A DNA stretch of 64,000 nucleotides, taken from Clostridia bacterium (lineage in GTDB: Bacteria; Bacillota; Clostridia; RUG12999). The stretch is taken from positions 1-64,000 of the forward strand of contig JAFTSG010000016.1 in assembly GCA_017467445.1 (NCBI GenBank). Direction: 5' to 3'. Shown here piece after piece: positions 53,816-61,911 of the stretch (position 1 is its first letter; each line of letters starts with the position of its first letter). Made by a program: the position numbers and the translations under genes. The notes beneath the pieces were generated by a model. That model was not told the DNA's origin. It made no database searches and saw only the letters and a list, made by a program, of their open reading frames with translations.

Positions 53816-54463
53816 ATGTTTAAATGCTGTATTTTTGATATGGACGGCACAGTTTCCGATACTATCCGTTCAATTGCATATTTTGGGAACAAATCTCTTG
53901 CCGAAATAAATCTTCCGCCTATCGATACCGAAACTTATAAAATCCTTGTAGGTAACGGTGCGGCAATTCTTGTACACCGTATGCTCGCTCATTACGGATG
54001 TGATACAGAAGAAAATTTCAATAAAGTTTTTCCAAAATATAAATCGGATTACGATGCTGATTTTATGTATCTTACCGAACCTTATGACGGAATTATGGAA
54101 CTTCTAAAAGAGCTTAAAGCGCGCGGGATTAAAACTGCCATTCTTTCTAATAAACCCCATTCTACTGCACAAAAGGTTTCGGATATTATGTTTGGGGACA
54201 AGCTTATTGATATATGCCGCGGTGAAACACCCGAAGTACCAATAAAACCCGACCCAAAAGGTCTGTTTCTTTTGCTTGATGAGTTCGGCTTAACGCCCGA
54301 CGAATGTATCTACATAGGCGATACGGGCACTGATGTTGCAACAGGAAAATCGGCAGGCGCATTTACCGTTGGCGTTTTGTGGGGATTTCGTAAAAAACCC
54401 GAACTTGAAGATGCTGATGCCATTATTTCGCATCCTAGAGAAATACTTTCTTTTCTTGACTGA
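53816..54463 (+). CDS. HAD-family phosphatase, phosphoglycolate-phosphatase-like
   Basis: The 215-aa protein has HAD motif I (CCIFDMDGTVSDTI), a C1-type helical cap, motif II (TAILSNKPH), the Lys in PIKPDPKG and motif III (IYIGDTGTDVATGKSAG). It groups with Gph/PpaX-type enzymes; the substrate cannot be fixed from sequence. The ribosome site AAGGTGA overlaps the end of the rpsT terminator region. Confidence 0.88.
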   Translation: MFKCCIFDMDGTVSDTIRSIAYFGNKSLAEINLPPIDTETYKILVGNGAAILVHRMLAHYGCDTEENFNKVFPKYKSDYDADFMYLTEPYDGIMELLKELKARGIKTAILSNKPHSTAQKVSDIMFGDKLIDICRGETPEVPIKPDPKGLFLLLDEFGLTPDECIYIGDTGTDVATGKSAGAFTVGVLWGFRKKPELEDADAIISHPREILSFLD

Positions 54464-54510
54464 TTATCATTTTTTGCGGCCCCGCCGCGTATAGTTTAAT
54501 ATAAAACTAA

Positions 54511-54538
54511 AACTGCCCTGCATTTATGCAAGGCAGTT
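54511..54538 (+). terminator. Hairpin before the ylmC-like gene
   Basis: AACTGCC.TGCA/TGCA.GGCAGTT stem with a TTTA-type loop. Only a short T stretch follows, so termination is uncertain. It ends 23 bp before the next start codon. Confidence 0.5.
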
Positions 54539-54561
54539 TCTTGTAAAGGGGCTTTAAAACA

Positions 54562-54813
54562 TTGAATAAAAGTGCAGATTTTCGTAATAAAGAGGTTATT
54601 AACATTTCCGACGGCAAACGTCTTGGTTTTGTAAGCGATGTGGATATAAATTTTGAAAAAGGTACTGTTGAAGCCATTATTGTTCCCGGTCCGTCAGGAC
54701 TTGTAAATTTTTTCACCGGTGGACGCGACGATTATGTCATTCCCTGGAATAATATCCAGAAAATCGGAGACGATATTATACTTGTAAACTATTCTACTTC
54801 TTATAAACGGTAA
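54562..54813 (+). CDS. YlmC/YmxH-family sporulation-associated PRC-barrel protein
   Basis: The 83-aa protein is a single PRC-barrel: FRNKEVINISDGKRLGFVSDVDI, then VEAIIVPG and DYVIPWNNIQKIGDDIILV. This matches the YlmC/YmxH family, linked to sporulation in Bacillus and of unknown mechanism. The start is TTG at 54562, because family members begin a few residues before this block and no ATG is available; AAAGGGGC lies upstream. Confidence 0.85.
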   Translation: MNKSADFRNKEVINISDGKRLGFVSDVDINFEKGTVEAIIVPGPSGLVNFFTGGRDDYVIPWNNIQKIGDDIILVNYSTSYKR

Positions 54814-54842
54814 TTGACAAAATATTCCGCTTATGATAAACT
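54814..54842 (+). promoter_or_regulatory. rho promoter
   Basis: TTGACA (54814-54819) and an extended -10 TGATAAACT (TAAACT 54837-54842), 17 bp apart, starting right after the preceding stop. Confidence 0.65.
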
Positions 54843-54903
54843 TATTATATTGAATTCTTAAATTTATTTTTTTCTTTATATAACCCCCATTGGAGGACAA
54901 ATT

Positions 54904-56229
54904 ATGACTATTACCGATTTGAGTGTTTCCCAACTGCGCGAGCTTGCAAAAGAGCGCGGTCTTAAAGGAATAAGTGCGCTTAAAAAAGACGAGCTTATAA
55001 CACTTCTTCAAAACACCGATCCCATTGTGGCAGATGACAAAACTCCCGAACCGACAGAGGATAAAAAACAGCTTTTTGATGTGAATAAAACCGAGGCAAA
55101 TGTTAACGGCATTCTTGAGGTGCTTGCCGACGGATACGGATTTGCAAGGGGCGCAAACTGTCTTGATGACGGCAGTGACGTTTATGTTTCCCCTGCAATG
55201 ATAAGAAAATATTCTCTCAAAACAGGAGATAAAATTACAGGCTATGCCGTAAAGCGCGAGGGAGAAAAGTTTGAGGCTCTTATCTATATCAAAAGCGTTA
55301 ATGACGAGCGTCCCGATTCAATCCGTTTTCGAAAACCGTTTGAATCGCTTGTGCCGGTATATCCCGATGAAAGACTTCGTCTTGAAACCGACTCTAAAAA
55401 CTATGCAATGCGTATTGTTGACCTTATTTCTCCCGTAGGAAAAGGTCAAAGAGGGCTTATTGTTGCGCCGCCGAAGGCCGGTAAAACAACTCTTCTTAAA
55501 CAAATTGCAAAAAGCATGCTTGCCAATAACAAAGATATCCATATGATTGTACTTCTTATCGACGAACGTCCCGAAGAAGTTACAGATATGCAGCATTCAA
55601 TAGAAGGCGCCGACGTTGTGTATTCAACGTTTGATATGCCACCCGAAAACCACGCAAAAGTGGCAGAGCTTGTGCTTGAACGCGCCGAGCGTCTTGTTGA
55701 ACACGGCAAGGATGTGGTTGTTCTTCTTGACAGTATTACAAGACTTGCAAGGGCATATAATATAACCGGTCAGGCAAGCGGAAGATCTCTTTCCGGCGGT
55801 CTTGATGCAGGTGCACTGTATAAACCAAAAAAATTCTTTGGTGCGGCACGTAACATAAAAGGTGGCGGCAGTCTTACCATTCTTGCAACTGCACTTATTG
55901 AAACCGGCAGCCGTATGGATGACGTTATTTTTGAAGAGTTCAAAGGCACTGGTAATATGGAGCTTCATCTTGACCGTCATATGTCCGAGCGTCGTATATT
56001 CCCCGCAATCGACATATTCAAATCGGGCACAAGAAAAGAAAATCTCCTGATGCCGTATGAAGAGCTTAATGCCGTATGGAATATACGAAGAGCCTTTGGC
56101 GGAGGAAGTAATCCCGAGGTTACGGAATATATCATAAATAAGATTGTAAACACTAAAAATAATGAGGAGTTTGTTAAAGTAATAAATGACGAACTCAAAC
56201 ACGAAAAGTTTTCTAAAAACGGGAGGTAG
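54904..56229 (+). CDS. rho: Transcription termination factor Rho
   Basis: Rho is a hexameric RNA helicase that ends transcripts. The 441-aa protein has an N-terminal Rho_N helical domain ([17 protein letters not shown]), a cold-shock-like RNA-binding domain ([19 protein letters not shown]), and the ATPase with Walker [10 protein letters not shown] (near residue 187), [10 protein letters not shown] and [21 protein letters not shown] precedes the ATG. It is 4 bp from dacF. There is no insertion domain of the long actinobacterial kind. Confidence 0.97.
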   Translation: MTITDLSVSQLRELAKERGLKGISALKKDELITLLQNTDPIVADDKTPEPTEDKKQLFDVNKTEANVNGILEVLADGYGFARGANCLDDGSDVYVSPAMIRKYSLKTGDKITGYAVKREGEKFEALIYIKSVNDERPDSIRFRKPFESLVPVYPDERLRLETDSKNYAMRIVDLISPVGKGQRGLIVAPPKAGKTTLLKQIAKSMLANNKDIHMIVLLIDERPEEVTDMQHSIEGADVVYSTFDMPPENHAKVAELVLERAERLVEHGKDVVVLLDSITRLARAYNITGQASGRSLSGGLDAGALYKPKKFFGAARNIKGGGSLTILATALIETGSRMDDVIFEEFKGTGNMELHLDRHMSERRIFPAIDIFKSGTRKENLLMPYEELNAVWNIRRAFGGGSNPEVTEYIINKIVNTKNNEEFVKVINDELKHEKFSKNGR

Positions 56230-56233
56230 AATC

Positions 56234-57379
56234 ATGAAAAAAATAATATCTGTTTTACTGGTTTTATCAATCCTTGTTTCAATGTGCGGATTTTGCGCTG
56301 TTGCAGCGCCTGCCGCCGAAGATTTTACAGCAAAAGCGGCGATTCTTATGGAAGCATCAACCGGCAAAATTCTTTATGAATATAACAAAGACGAAAAGCT
56401 TGCAATGGCAAGCATAACAAAGCTTATGCCGCTTCTTATAACAATGGAAAAGCTGGATAGCGGCGAACTCACTCTTGATACGCCCATTACCGGTTCTCCG
56501 AAAGCAAAGGAAGCGGGCGGCAGTACAATTTTCCTTGATGTAGGCGAAAAAATGGCACTTAATGACATCATCAAAGGAATATGTATTGCAAGCGGAAACG
56601 ATGCAACAATTGCCCTTGCCGAAACACTTGCAGGAAGTGAAAACGATTTCGTTACACTTATGAACCAGAAAGCTTATGAGCTTGGAATGACAAATACAAA
56701 CTACGTAAACGTAACGGGTTTTGATGCGGATTATCATTATACAAGTGCGTATGATACCGCACTTCTTGCAAAAGAGATTATTATGAACCATCCCGAAATT
56801 TTAAACTACAGTACTATCCGCGAAGAATGGCTGCGTGGAAACCGCACACAGCTTATAAATACAAACAGACTTTTATCCACATATCAGTATACAACCGGAC
56901 TTAAAACCGGAACAGAAACAAACGCAAAATACTGCGTTGTTGCAACCGCAAAAAAAGATAATATGGATTTGATTGCCGTAATCCTCGGTGCGGAAGATAC
57001 AAATGCAAGATTTTCTGAAGCAAAAATGCTTTTGCAGTACGGATATTCGGCATATGAGCTTTCGCATCCGGTTGAGGATAATGAGCTTGTTGGCACGGTA
57101 ACCGTAAACAAAGGCGCAAAAGACAGCGTAAATGCAATAATCAAAAAACCGAGCGGTGTTGTTGTGCCGAAAACATATTCCGATAATATAAAAAAGGAAG
57201 TAACTCTTTTTAAAGATGTCCCCGCACCCGTAAAAGCCGGCGATATCATTGGCGAAATGGTTGTTTCCGCCGCGGGCGAACCTATCACAACCATTCCCGT
57301 TGTTGCCGAAGAGGATGTTAATAAACTTACTTTCTGGCAAGCAGTATGGAAAATCTTCACGGCATTATTCCAGTTTTAA
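56234..57379 (+). CDS. D-alanyl-D-alanine carboxypeptidase (DacF/PBP5-like, S11)
   Basis: This enzyme trims the terminal D-Ala of peptidoglycan stem peptides outside the membrane. The 381-aa product has a signal peptide (MKKIISVLLVLSILVSMCG), the active serine S60 in SITK, SGND, and KTG in GLKTGTE, then a beta-rich C-terminal domain and a short hydrophobic end (FWQAVWKIFTALF) typical of membrane-anchored S11 enzymes. GGGAGG at 56221 fixes the ATG at 56234. In spore formers a DacF paralogue tunes cortex crosslinking, but vegetative and spore types cannot be separated here. Confidence 0.92.
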   Translation: MKKIISVLLVLSILVSMCGFCAVAAPAAEDFTAKAAILMEASTGKILYEYNKDEKLAMASITKLMPLLITMEKLDSGELTLDTPITGSPKAKEAGGSTIFLDVGEKMALNDIIKGICIASGNDATIALAETLAGSENDFVTLMNQKAYELGMTNTNYVNVTGFDADYHYTSAYDTALLAKEIIMNHPEILNYSTIREEWLRGNRTQLINTNRLLSTYQYTTGLKTGTETNAKYCVVATAKKDNMDLIAVILGAEDTNARFSEAKMLLQYGYSAYELSHPVEDNELVGTVTVNKGAKDSVNAIIKKPSGVVVPKTYSDNIKKEVTLFKDVPAPVKAGDIIGEMVVSAAGEPITTIPVVAEEDVNKLTFWQAVWKIFTALFQF

Positions 57380-57385
57380 GACATA

Positions 57386-57414
57386 AAAAAGCACCCTTAC
57401 GGGTGCTTTTGTTT
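57386..57414. terminator. Bidirectional terminator between dacF and degV
   Basis: AAGCACCC/GGGTGCTT stem with A-run on one side and T-rich run on the other. It serves both convergent genes. Confidence 0.8.
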
Positions 57415-58277
57415 TATCTTTTATCTGCGTAGAAGAATACTGCCATTGTGCCCGGACCGGAATGTGCGCCGATTGACGGGTCAAGAATGATGATTCTTAC
57501 ATCCTCAACGCCGATTACATTAAGCTGTGCTTTTACTTTTTCGGCTTCTTCAATACAATCGCCGTGTGTTATAAACACAGTCTGATTTTTATCCGCTCCC
57601 ATTTCTTCAAACTTGTTTGCAATGGTGCTTAAAGACTTTTTACGGCCCATAACCTTGCCTTTAACAATAAGCTTACCGTTGTCATCTACGTGCATTACAG
57701 GCTTAACGCTGAGCATTTCGCCGAATGTTGCGGAAGCACGGCTTACTCTGCCGCCGCGCATAAGGAAGAACAAATCATCAACAGTAAACCAATGGTTAAG
57801 GCGGAGTTTATTTTCTTCAACCCATGCTGCAACCTCATCAATAGTTTTCCCTTCGGCTTTTAATTTTGCCGCATCATATACGAGCATTCCTTCACCTATA
57901 CTTGCAGCAAGCGAATCAACCGTAATAATTTTTCTGTCGGGATATTTATCCGCAAGCATACTTTTTGCAATGGTTGATGCCTGATATGTTCCCGAAATTC
58001 CGCTTGAAAGGCCGATGTAAAGAACATCCTCACCGTTTGCAAGTGCCGCTTCAAACGCAGTTGCAAATTCATCTGCATTTACAAGCGATGTTGTTATCGG
58101 CTCTTTATTTCTCATTTTTTCGTAGAACATCTGAAGATCAATAGTTGTGCCTTTTTTATAGCTCACATATTCTTTGCCGTCAATAGTAAATTTAAGAGAT
58201 AAAACCTCAATACCGTACTGTTCATACATTTCGGGTGTAAGGTTTGACCCGTTATCCGTAAATATTCTGTAACTCAT
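57414..58277 (-). CDS. DegV-family fatty-acid-binding protein
   Basis: DegV (FakB-type) proteins bind a fatty acid and present it to the kinase FakA. The 287-aa protein has the fold signature (FTDNGSNLTPEMYEQYGIEVLSL, GLSSGISGTYQA, DSLAASIGEGML) and GAHSGPGTMAVFF at the end. The start at 58277 follows GGAGGTAATT; a GTG four codons earlier overlaps that site. It has its own promoter. No fakA is in the window. Confidence 0.93.
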   Translation of the reverse strand: MSYRIFTDNGSNLTPEMYEQYGIEVLSLKFTIDGKEYVSYKKGTTIDLQMFYEKMRNKEPITTSLVNADEFATAFEAALANGEDVLYIGLSSGISGTYQASTIAKSMLADKYPDRKIITVDSLAASIGEGMLVYDAAKLKAEGKTIDEVAAWVEENKLRLNHWFTVDDLFFLMRGGRVSRASATFGEMLSVKPVMHVDDNGKLIVKGKVMGRKKSLSTIANKFEEMGADKNQTVFITHGDCIEEAEKVKAQLNVIGVEDVRIIILDPSIGAHSGPGTMAVFFYADKR

Positions 58278-58306
58278 AATTACCTCCACGCAATCTAATA
58301 TGTTAT

Positions 58307-58335
58307 ATTATATTATATCATAATTCATATGTCAA
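58307..58335 (-). promoter_or_regulatory. degV promoter
   Basis: TTGACA (58335-58330) and TATAAT (58312-58307), 17 bp apart. The -35 lies in the left copy of the 17-bp direct repeat. Confidence 0.85.
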
Positions 58336-58347
58336 TAGGTAATTTGA
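58331..58347. repeat. 17-bp direct repeat, left copy
   Basis: GTCAATAGGTAATTTGA, matching the copy at 59319-59335 at 16 of 17 positions. The two flank the three-gene module. Confidence 0.65.
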
Positions 58348-58348
58348 T

Positions 58349-58690
58349 TTATTCTTTAATGCTTTCAATAAGGCTTATTATATTTTCGGTTTCAGTATCT
58401 TTTTCCATTTTTCCTACTTTATCAATAAGTACACCCAGTGCCGACGCCAGCTGATTAAGGGGTGCCGCCTTTATTTTTTCCGATTTTGACAGCTCGTCCA
58501 TATACAGATTGATAATTTCCATTGCTTTTATGCGGCATTTTGTGTCAAACTTTTCGGGTGAATATTCGTCAATAATTTTTTGTACGCTTGCCACCGAAAT
58601 TTTGTTTCGTTTTGCACTTTCTTCGTAAGATTTTGTTTCTTTATAATCACCCAGTATTTTTTCTTTTTTTATATCCGACAGTTTCGGCAA
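58349..58690 (-). CDS. Small helical protein with putative HTH, module gene 3, unknown
   Basis: The 113-aa protein is mostly helical. Residues about 5-45 (KKEKILGDYKETKSYEESAKRNKISVASVQKII) resemble a helix-turn-helix of the kind found in phage terminase small subunits and transposase-like proteins; the remainder is Lys/Glu-rich. The start is TTG at 58690, with AGGAG eight bases upstream and 22 bp inside the preceding gene. I do not recognise a family. It lies in a three-gene leftward module ending at the left direct repeat. Confidence 0.7.
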   Translation of the reverse strand: MPKLSDIKKEKILGDYKETKSYEESAKRNKISVASVQKIIDEYSPEKFDTKCRIKAMEIINLYMDELSKSEKIKAAPLNQLASALGVLIDKVGKMEKDTETENIISLIESIKE

Positions 58691-59091
58691 TCCCGTTTCT
58701 CCTCTCTTCCAAAAATGTTATATCTTATGTAATCTCCGTTTTTCATACACTCTTCAAGTATATCACAAACGGTTTTTTTGCTTCTGCCAAGCTGGGCACA
58801 TATGTTTTCAACGCCCGACCCCTCAAAATAGTACCTGCACACAAGCATTTTTGTATCGTCTGTAACGGGGTTCGGGTTTGTTGGCTTTTTTCTGCCAAAC
58901 ATAAGTAAATCGGTTATATGCTTTTTCTTAAGCTTCAAATTAAGCATTTTTGCCATTTTCAGAAACTGCGGCGCCGATATATCAAGATCTGCCATTATCG
59001 TTTCAATGGGAATTACCCCAAAATACTTTTTCATATACGTAAGCTCTGTTTTTGTGGGAACAAATCCACGTCTTTTCATTCTAAGTTCCAT
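58669..59091 (-). CDS. Double helix-turn-helix protein, module gene 2, unknown
   Basis: The 140-aa protein seems to hold two HTH-like segments. The first is at about 13-55 (TKTELTYMKKYFG, IMADLDISAPQFLKMAKML). The second is at about 75-120 (DDTKMLVCRYYFEG, NICAQLGRSKKTVCDILEE), with a basic C-terminus ending CRNCRI. It is likely a DNA-binding protein; target and role are unknown. GGAGGAGAGATTATT precedes the ATG. It overlaps gene 3 by 22 bp and follows gene 1 after 22 bp. Confidence 0.75.
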   Translation of the reverse strand: MELRMKRRGFVPTKTELTYMKKYFGVIPIETIMADLDISAPQFLKMAKMLNLKLKKKHITDLLMFGRKKPTNPNPVTDDTKMLVCRYYFEGSGVENICAQLGRSKKTVCDILEECMKNGDYIRYNIFGREEKRDCRNCRI

Positions 59092-59113
59092 AATAATCTC
59101 TCCTCCATAAGGG

Positions 59114-59263
59114 CTACTCTTCTAATTCACTTTTCTGCCCGATGTCATATCCACCAAAGCTGCTGTACTCTTCATCTTCGTTCTCTTTACAAACAAAAGC
59201 ACCGTCTGTTATCCACAAATCCAGATGATGCTCAAGTTTATTTCGATCCGAAATATTTATTAT
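59114..59263 (-). CDS. Acidic small protein, module gene 1, apparent non-standard start
   Basis: A full promoter (59295-59323) and a consensus GGAGG (59276-59272) lie upstream. Eight bases after GGAGG the frame reads ATA ATA AAT ATT, with no ATG, GTG or TTG. If initiation is at ATA 59263 the product has 49 residues and ends in an acidic tail (CKENEDEEYSS, KSELEE). An ATG at 59347 in the same frame is upstream of the promoter and probably not used. Function unknown. A mutated start or sequencing error is possible. Confidence 0.5.
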   Translation of the reverse strand: MINISDRNKLEHHLDLWITDGAFVCKENEDEEYSSFGGYDIGQKSELEE

Positions 59264-59294
59264 GGTTCTTACCTCCTTTTTATCTCGCACTGAG

Positions 59295-59323
59295 ATTATA
59301 TCACGGATATCACTACCCGTCAA
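59295..59323 (-). promoter_or_regulatory. Promoter of the three-gene module
   Basis: TTGACG (59323-59318) and TATAAT (59300-59295), 17 bp apart. The -35 lies in the right copy of the direct repeat. Confidence 0.85.
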
Positions 59324-59335
59324 TAGGTAAATTGA
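59319..59335. repeat. 17-bp direct repeat, right copy
   Basis: GTCAATAGGTAAATTGA, one mismatch to 58331-58347. It lies just after the yunB stop region. Confidence 0.65.
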
Positions 59336-59353
59336 AAAATATCTCATTTTGTG

Positions 59354-59995
59354 TTACTCTTTGGCGAATTTTCCGTTAAAATCGGCATATGTGTCCGGAA
59401 CAGACCCTACAAGAACAACCTGTGCAACAGGGATTGTGCGGTCTACGCCCACACTGGTACGGAACGGGATTGCGCTTACCATCATTTCCGCTTCTACAGT
59501 AATACTGACGGCAAATTTTGTCTGATTTATACCTGCGCTTATAAAACTGTCATCAAATTTAACAGAGATATTGGGCGATGGCGAAATTTTTATTGGAACC
59601 TTCGGACCGAAACCCGTAATGGTTCGCATACCGAGAATGTTTGCAATAGAAAGGGTTATGTAGTATTGATTATTTTCCCGAAATCTTTCAATAAGGCGGG
59701 AAGAAATTTCACTTTGCATACGGTTTATGAGTGCCGAATCGGTACTGACTGCAGTTATTTTACCTTCGCCGTCATATTCCTTTATTATAATATTGGAATA
59801 AGAGTTTCCGGCGGATGCAGTTGTTTCACCTATAACTTTATTTATTGCATAGGTAGCTTCAAACCGTGCTTTACTTTGTGCAAGTGAATTAAAAAGTGTA
59901 CCCACTCGCATAGTAAGGGCAACTATAATAAGTGCCGTTACAAGAACAAAAATTATGCATTTCATTTTCCTTCTTTTTTTTGCAAAAATTCTCAA
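59354..59995 (-). CDS. yunB: Sporulation protein YunB
   Basis: The 213-aa protein has one N-terminal membrane helix (CIIFVLVTALIIVALTM) and an extracytoplasmic domain. Its family pattern includes YAINKVIGET, INRMQSEISSRL and a MRTITGFGPKVPIKISP block. YunB is made in the mother cell of Bacillus during sporulation; its mechanism is unknown. The start is TTG at 59995, ten bases after GGGG; an ATG at 59965 is the alternative. A possible mother-cell promoter lies upstream. Confidence 0.9.
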   Translation of the reverse strand: MRIFAKKRRKMKCIIFVLVTALIIVALTMRVGTLFNSLAQSKARFEATYAINKVIGETTASAGNSYSNIIIKEYDGEGKITAVSTDSALINRMQSEISSRLIERFRENNQYYITLSIANILGMRTITGFGPKVPIKISPSPNISVKFDDSFISAGINQTKFAVSITVEAEMMVSAIPFRTSVGVDRTIPVAQVVLVGSVPDTYADFNGKFAKE

Positions 59996-60017
59996 TTTTC
60001 GTCATCCCCTATAAAAT

Positions 60018-60026
60018 ATTATATGT
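60018..60026 (-). promoter_or_regulatory. Possible mother-cell sigma (E/K) -10 of yunB
   Basis: On the minus strand CATATAATA fits the CATANNNTA pattern, with AC 17 bp upstream, as for sigma-K. yunB is mother-cell controlled in Bacillus. Only a pattern match; it also contains TATAAT. Confidence 0.4.
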
Positions 60027-60055
60027 TTTTGGACAAATTTTTGTGAAAAACATCT

Positions 60056-60084
60056 TGACAACACCCACAAGCTGGTATATAATG
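60056..60084 (+). promoter_or_regulatory. sigH promoter
   Basis: TTGACA (60056-60061) and TATAAT (60079-60084), a perfect sigma-A pair with 17 bp spacing. Confidence 0.92.
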
Positions 60085-60119
60085 AAATGGATTAAATGAT
60101 GTAATAGGGGGCGTGCACT

Positions 60120-60758
60120 TTGTCAACACAACCCTCCGAATGCAATCTTGATATATCAGAATTAAGTGATATTGAACTTGTAACGGAGGCGCGCAGCGGG
60201 AACAACGAAGCTTTTGAAATTTTGATTTCTCGCTATAAACCAAGCATAACAGCAAAGGCAAAAACGTATTTTTTGCGTGGCGCCGACAGGGAGGATATTA
60301 TCCAGGAAGGGCTTATTGGTCTTGTTAAAGCCATAAGGGACTTTAAAAGTGACAGGACCTGCGGCTTTCGAGCATTTGCAGAGCTTTGCATAACGCGCCA
60401 GATCATCACGGCAATTAAGACAGCAACAAGGCAAAAACATATTCCGCTTAATTCTTATATTTCACTTTATAATAACGAATCAAGCGGTGAAGGCGAACGA
60501 ATGCTTATCGATTTGATTGAAGGCGACTCCAGTCTTAATCCCGAAGAATATATGATTATCAACGAAAGCTATAAAGGGATTGACGATAAGCTTATTAAAA
60601 TTTTAAGTAAGTTTGAACGCAGTGTGCTTGAACATTATATAGCAGGAAAAAGCTATGTTGAAATTGCCACAGTTGTTGGACGACCCGTCAAATCAATTGA
60701 TAACGCGCTCCAGCGCATCAAGCACAAGCTTGAAAAATCACCTATTGCAAATTCTTAG
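60120..60758 (+). CDS. sigH: RNA polymerase sigma-H factor
   Basis: SigH directs early stationary-phase and sporulation genes. The 212-aa protein has region 2 (EILISRYKPSITAKAKTYFLRGADREDIIQEGLIGLVKAIRDF, FAELCITRQIITAIKTA) and region 4 (KFERSVLEHYIAGKSYVEIATVVGRPVKSIDNALQRIKHKL). The start is TTG at 60120, behind AGGGGGCGTGCACT. A consensus housekeeping promoter suggests growth-phase control through other means. It diverges from yunB. Confidence 0.94.
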   Translation: MSTQPSECNLDISELSDIELVTEARSGNNEAFEILISRYKPSITAKAKTYFLRGADREDIIQEGLIGLVKAIRDFKSDRTCGFRAFAELCITRQIITAIKTATRQKHIPLNSYISLYNNESSGEGERMLIDLIEGDSSLNPEEYMIINESYKGIDDKLIKILSKFERSVLEHYIAGKSYVEIATVVGRPVKSIDNALQRIKHKLEKSPIANS

Positions 60759-60876
60759 GTTATCAGGCATTTTGCCATAACAATATAATAAAGTCCATGA
60801 ATCTTACGTATGTCGCGCTGCTTTTGGCAGGAGAATGGTTTGAATCAGGATTAGAAACAAAGTGAGGGAAAACACA
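60759..60876 (+). other. 118-bp gap between sigH and the zinc-ribbon gene
   Basis: No terminator hairpin with T-run is visible after sigH. TATAAT occurs near 60784 but without a good -35. The stretch 60800-60860 is richer in G and C than the surrounding intergenic DNA and has no open frame. I cannot assign it. Confidence 0.4.
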
Positions 60877-61149
60877 ATGTACGAAGACAAAACTTTAATT
60901 TGCAAGGACTGCGGAAACGAATTTGTATTCACAGCAGGCGAGCAGGAATTCTATGCTGAAAAAGGCTTTCAGAATGAACCGCTCAGATGTAAAGAATGCA
61001 GAGTTAACCGCAAAAACGCATTAAGAGGCACAAGAGAAATGTTTACAATTACTTGTGCAGAATGCGGCGCAGAAGCTCAGGTTCCTTTCAAACCGAAGAA
61101 CGACAAACCTGTATATTGCAGCGAATGTTTCGCAAAAAACAAAGAATAA
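60877..61149 (+). CDS. Small zinc-ribbon protein
   Basis: The 90-aa protein contains four CxxC knuckles: CKDC (about 9-12), CKEC (about 38-41), CAEC and CSEC, forming two zinc ribbons. The N-terminal half (CGNEFVFTAGEQEFYAEKGFQNEP) is the probable zinc-ribbon domain common in Firmicutes, function unknown. AGTGAGGGAAAACACA precedes the ATG. It is followed by a terminator. Confidence 0.85.
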   Translation: MYEDKTLICKDCGNEFVFTAGEQEFYAEKGFQNEPLRCKECRVNRKNALRGTREMFTITCAECGAEAQVPFKPKNDKPVYCSECFAKNKE

Positions 61150-61160
61150 TTTCTTTATAA

Positions 61161-61194
61161 AAAATACCGTTGCCGCAAGGCGACGGTATTTTTT
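61161..61194 (+). terminator. Terminator after the zinc-ribbon gene
   Basis: AAAATACCGTTGCC/GGCGACGGTATTTT stem with T-run. Confidence 0.85.
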
Positions 61195-61212
61195 ACTAAA
61201 CGGAGGATACCA

Positions 61213-61809
61213 ATGATTTCCATTAAAGAAGCCATTATTGTTGAAGGCAAATACGATAAAATCAAAATTTCATCCATTTTCGATACGATTATTGTTTCCC
61301 TCGGCGGTTTTGGCATATTTACAAACGAAGAAAAACAAAAGCTGGTGCGTAAGCTTGCAGAAAAACAAGGCATTATAATTCTTACCGATTCTGACAGAGC
61401 CGGTTTTTTAATAAGGAATTTTATTTGCGGTATTGTGGATAATAAATATATTAAACACGCATATATTCCACAACGCCCCGGCAAGGAAAGCCGTAAATCT
61501 TCAGCCTCAAAAGACGGGTTTTTAGGCGTTGAAGGCATTGATAAGCAAACAATTATAGAAAGTATACAAAACGCCGCAACCATAACCCCTGCAAGTTCGA
61601 ACGAAAAAATCACCAAAGCCGACCTCTACTCTCTCGGCTTTTGCGGACGTAGCGGCAGTGCCGAAATGCGAAATAAACTTCTTTCGTTTCTGGATTTGCC
61701 GATTGGTATAACAGCCAATCCCCTGCTTTCCATTTTAAATTCACTTTATACTCCCATGCAGTTTGCCGATATGCTGGAAAATTTTGAAAAAAGTAACTTT
61801 TCAGAATAA
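61213..61809 (+). CDS. rnmV: Ribonuclease M5
   Basis: RNase M5 matures 5S rRNA by cutting its precursor. The 198-aa protein has the Toprim domain (EAIIVEGKYDKIKISSIF with the catalytic Glu, then ILTDSDRAGFLIRN with the DxD pair) and the Firmicutes C-terminal DUF4093 region (ITKADLYSLGFCGRSGSAEMRNKL). GGAGGATACCA precedes the ATG. In Bacillus rnmV sits beside ksgA; here no ksgA is seen. Confidence 0.92.
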   Translation: MISIKEAIIVEGKYDKIKISSIFDTIIVSLGGFGIFTNEEKQKLVRKLAEKQGIIILTDSDRAGFLIRNFICGIVDNKYIKHAYIPQRPGKESRKSSASKDGFLGVEGIDKQTIIESIQNAATITPASSNEKITKADLYSLGFCGRSGSAEMRNKLLSFLDLPIGITANPLLSILNSLYTPMQFADMLENFEKSNFSE

Positions 61810-61834
61810 TTTATGTTTTTTTGACAAATATCTA

Positions 61835-61863
61835 TTGCAAAGAGGAAAAATTTAGTGTAAAAT
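61835..61863 (+). promoter_or_regulatory. pfkA promoter
   Basis: TTGCAA (61835-61840) and TAAAAT (61858-61863), 17 bp apart. A nearby TTGACA at 61821 has no -10 at proper distance. Confidence 0.7.
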
Positions 61864-61911
61864 ATTTATGCCTACTTTTTCGGGCAACAAAGAGACGGAG
61901 GATTTGCAAGT

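Noticed and set aside
59264-59347. ATG at 59347 as start of a 77-residue version of module gene 1.
   Set aside because: The ATG lies upstream of the -35 of the module promoter and has no ribosome site; the GGAGG is at 59276-59272.
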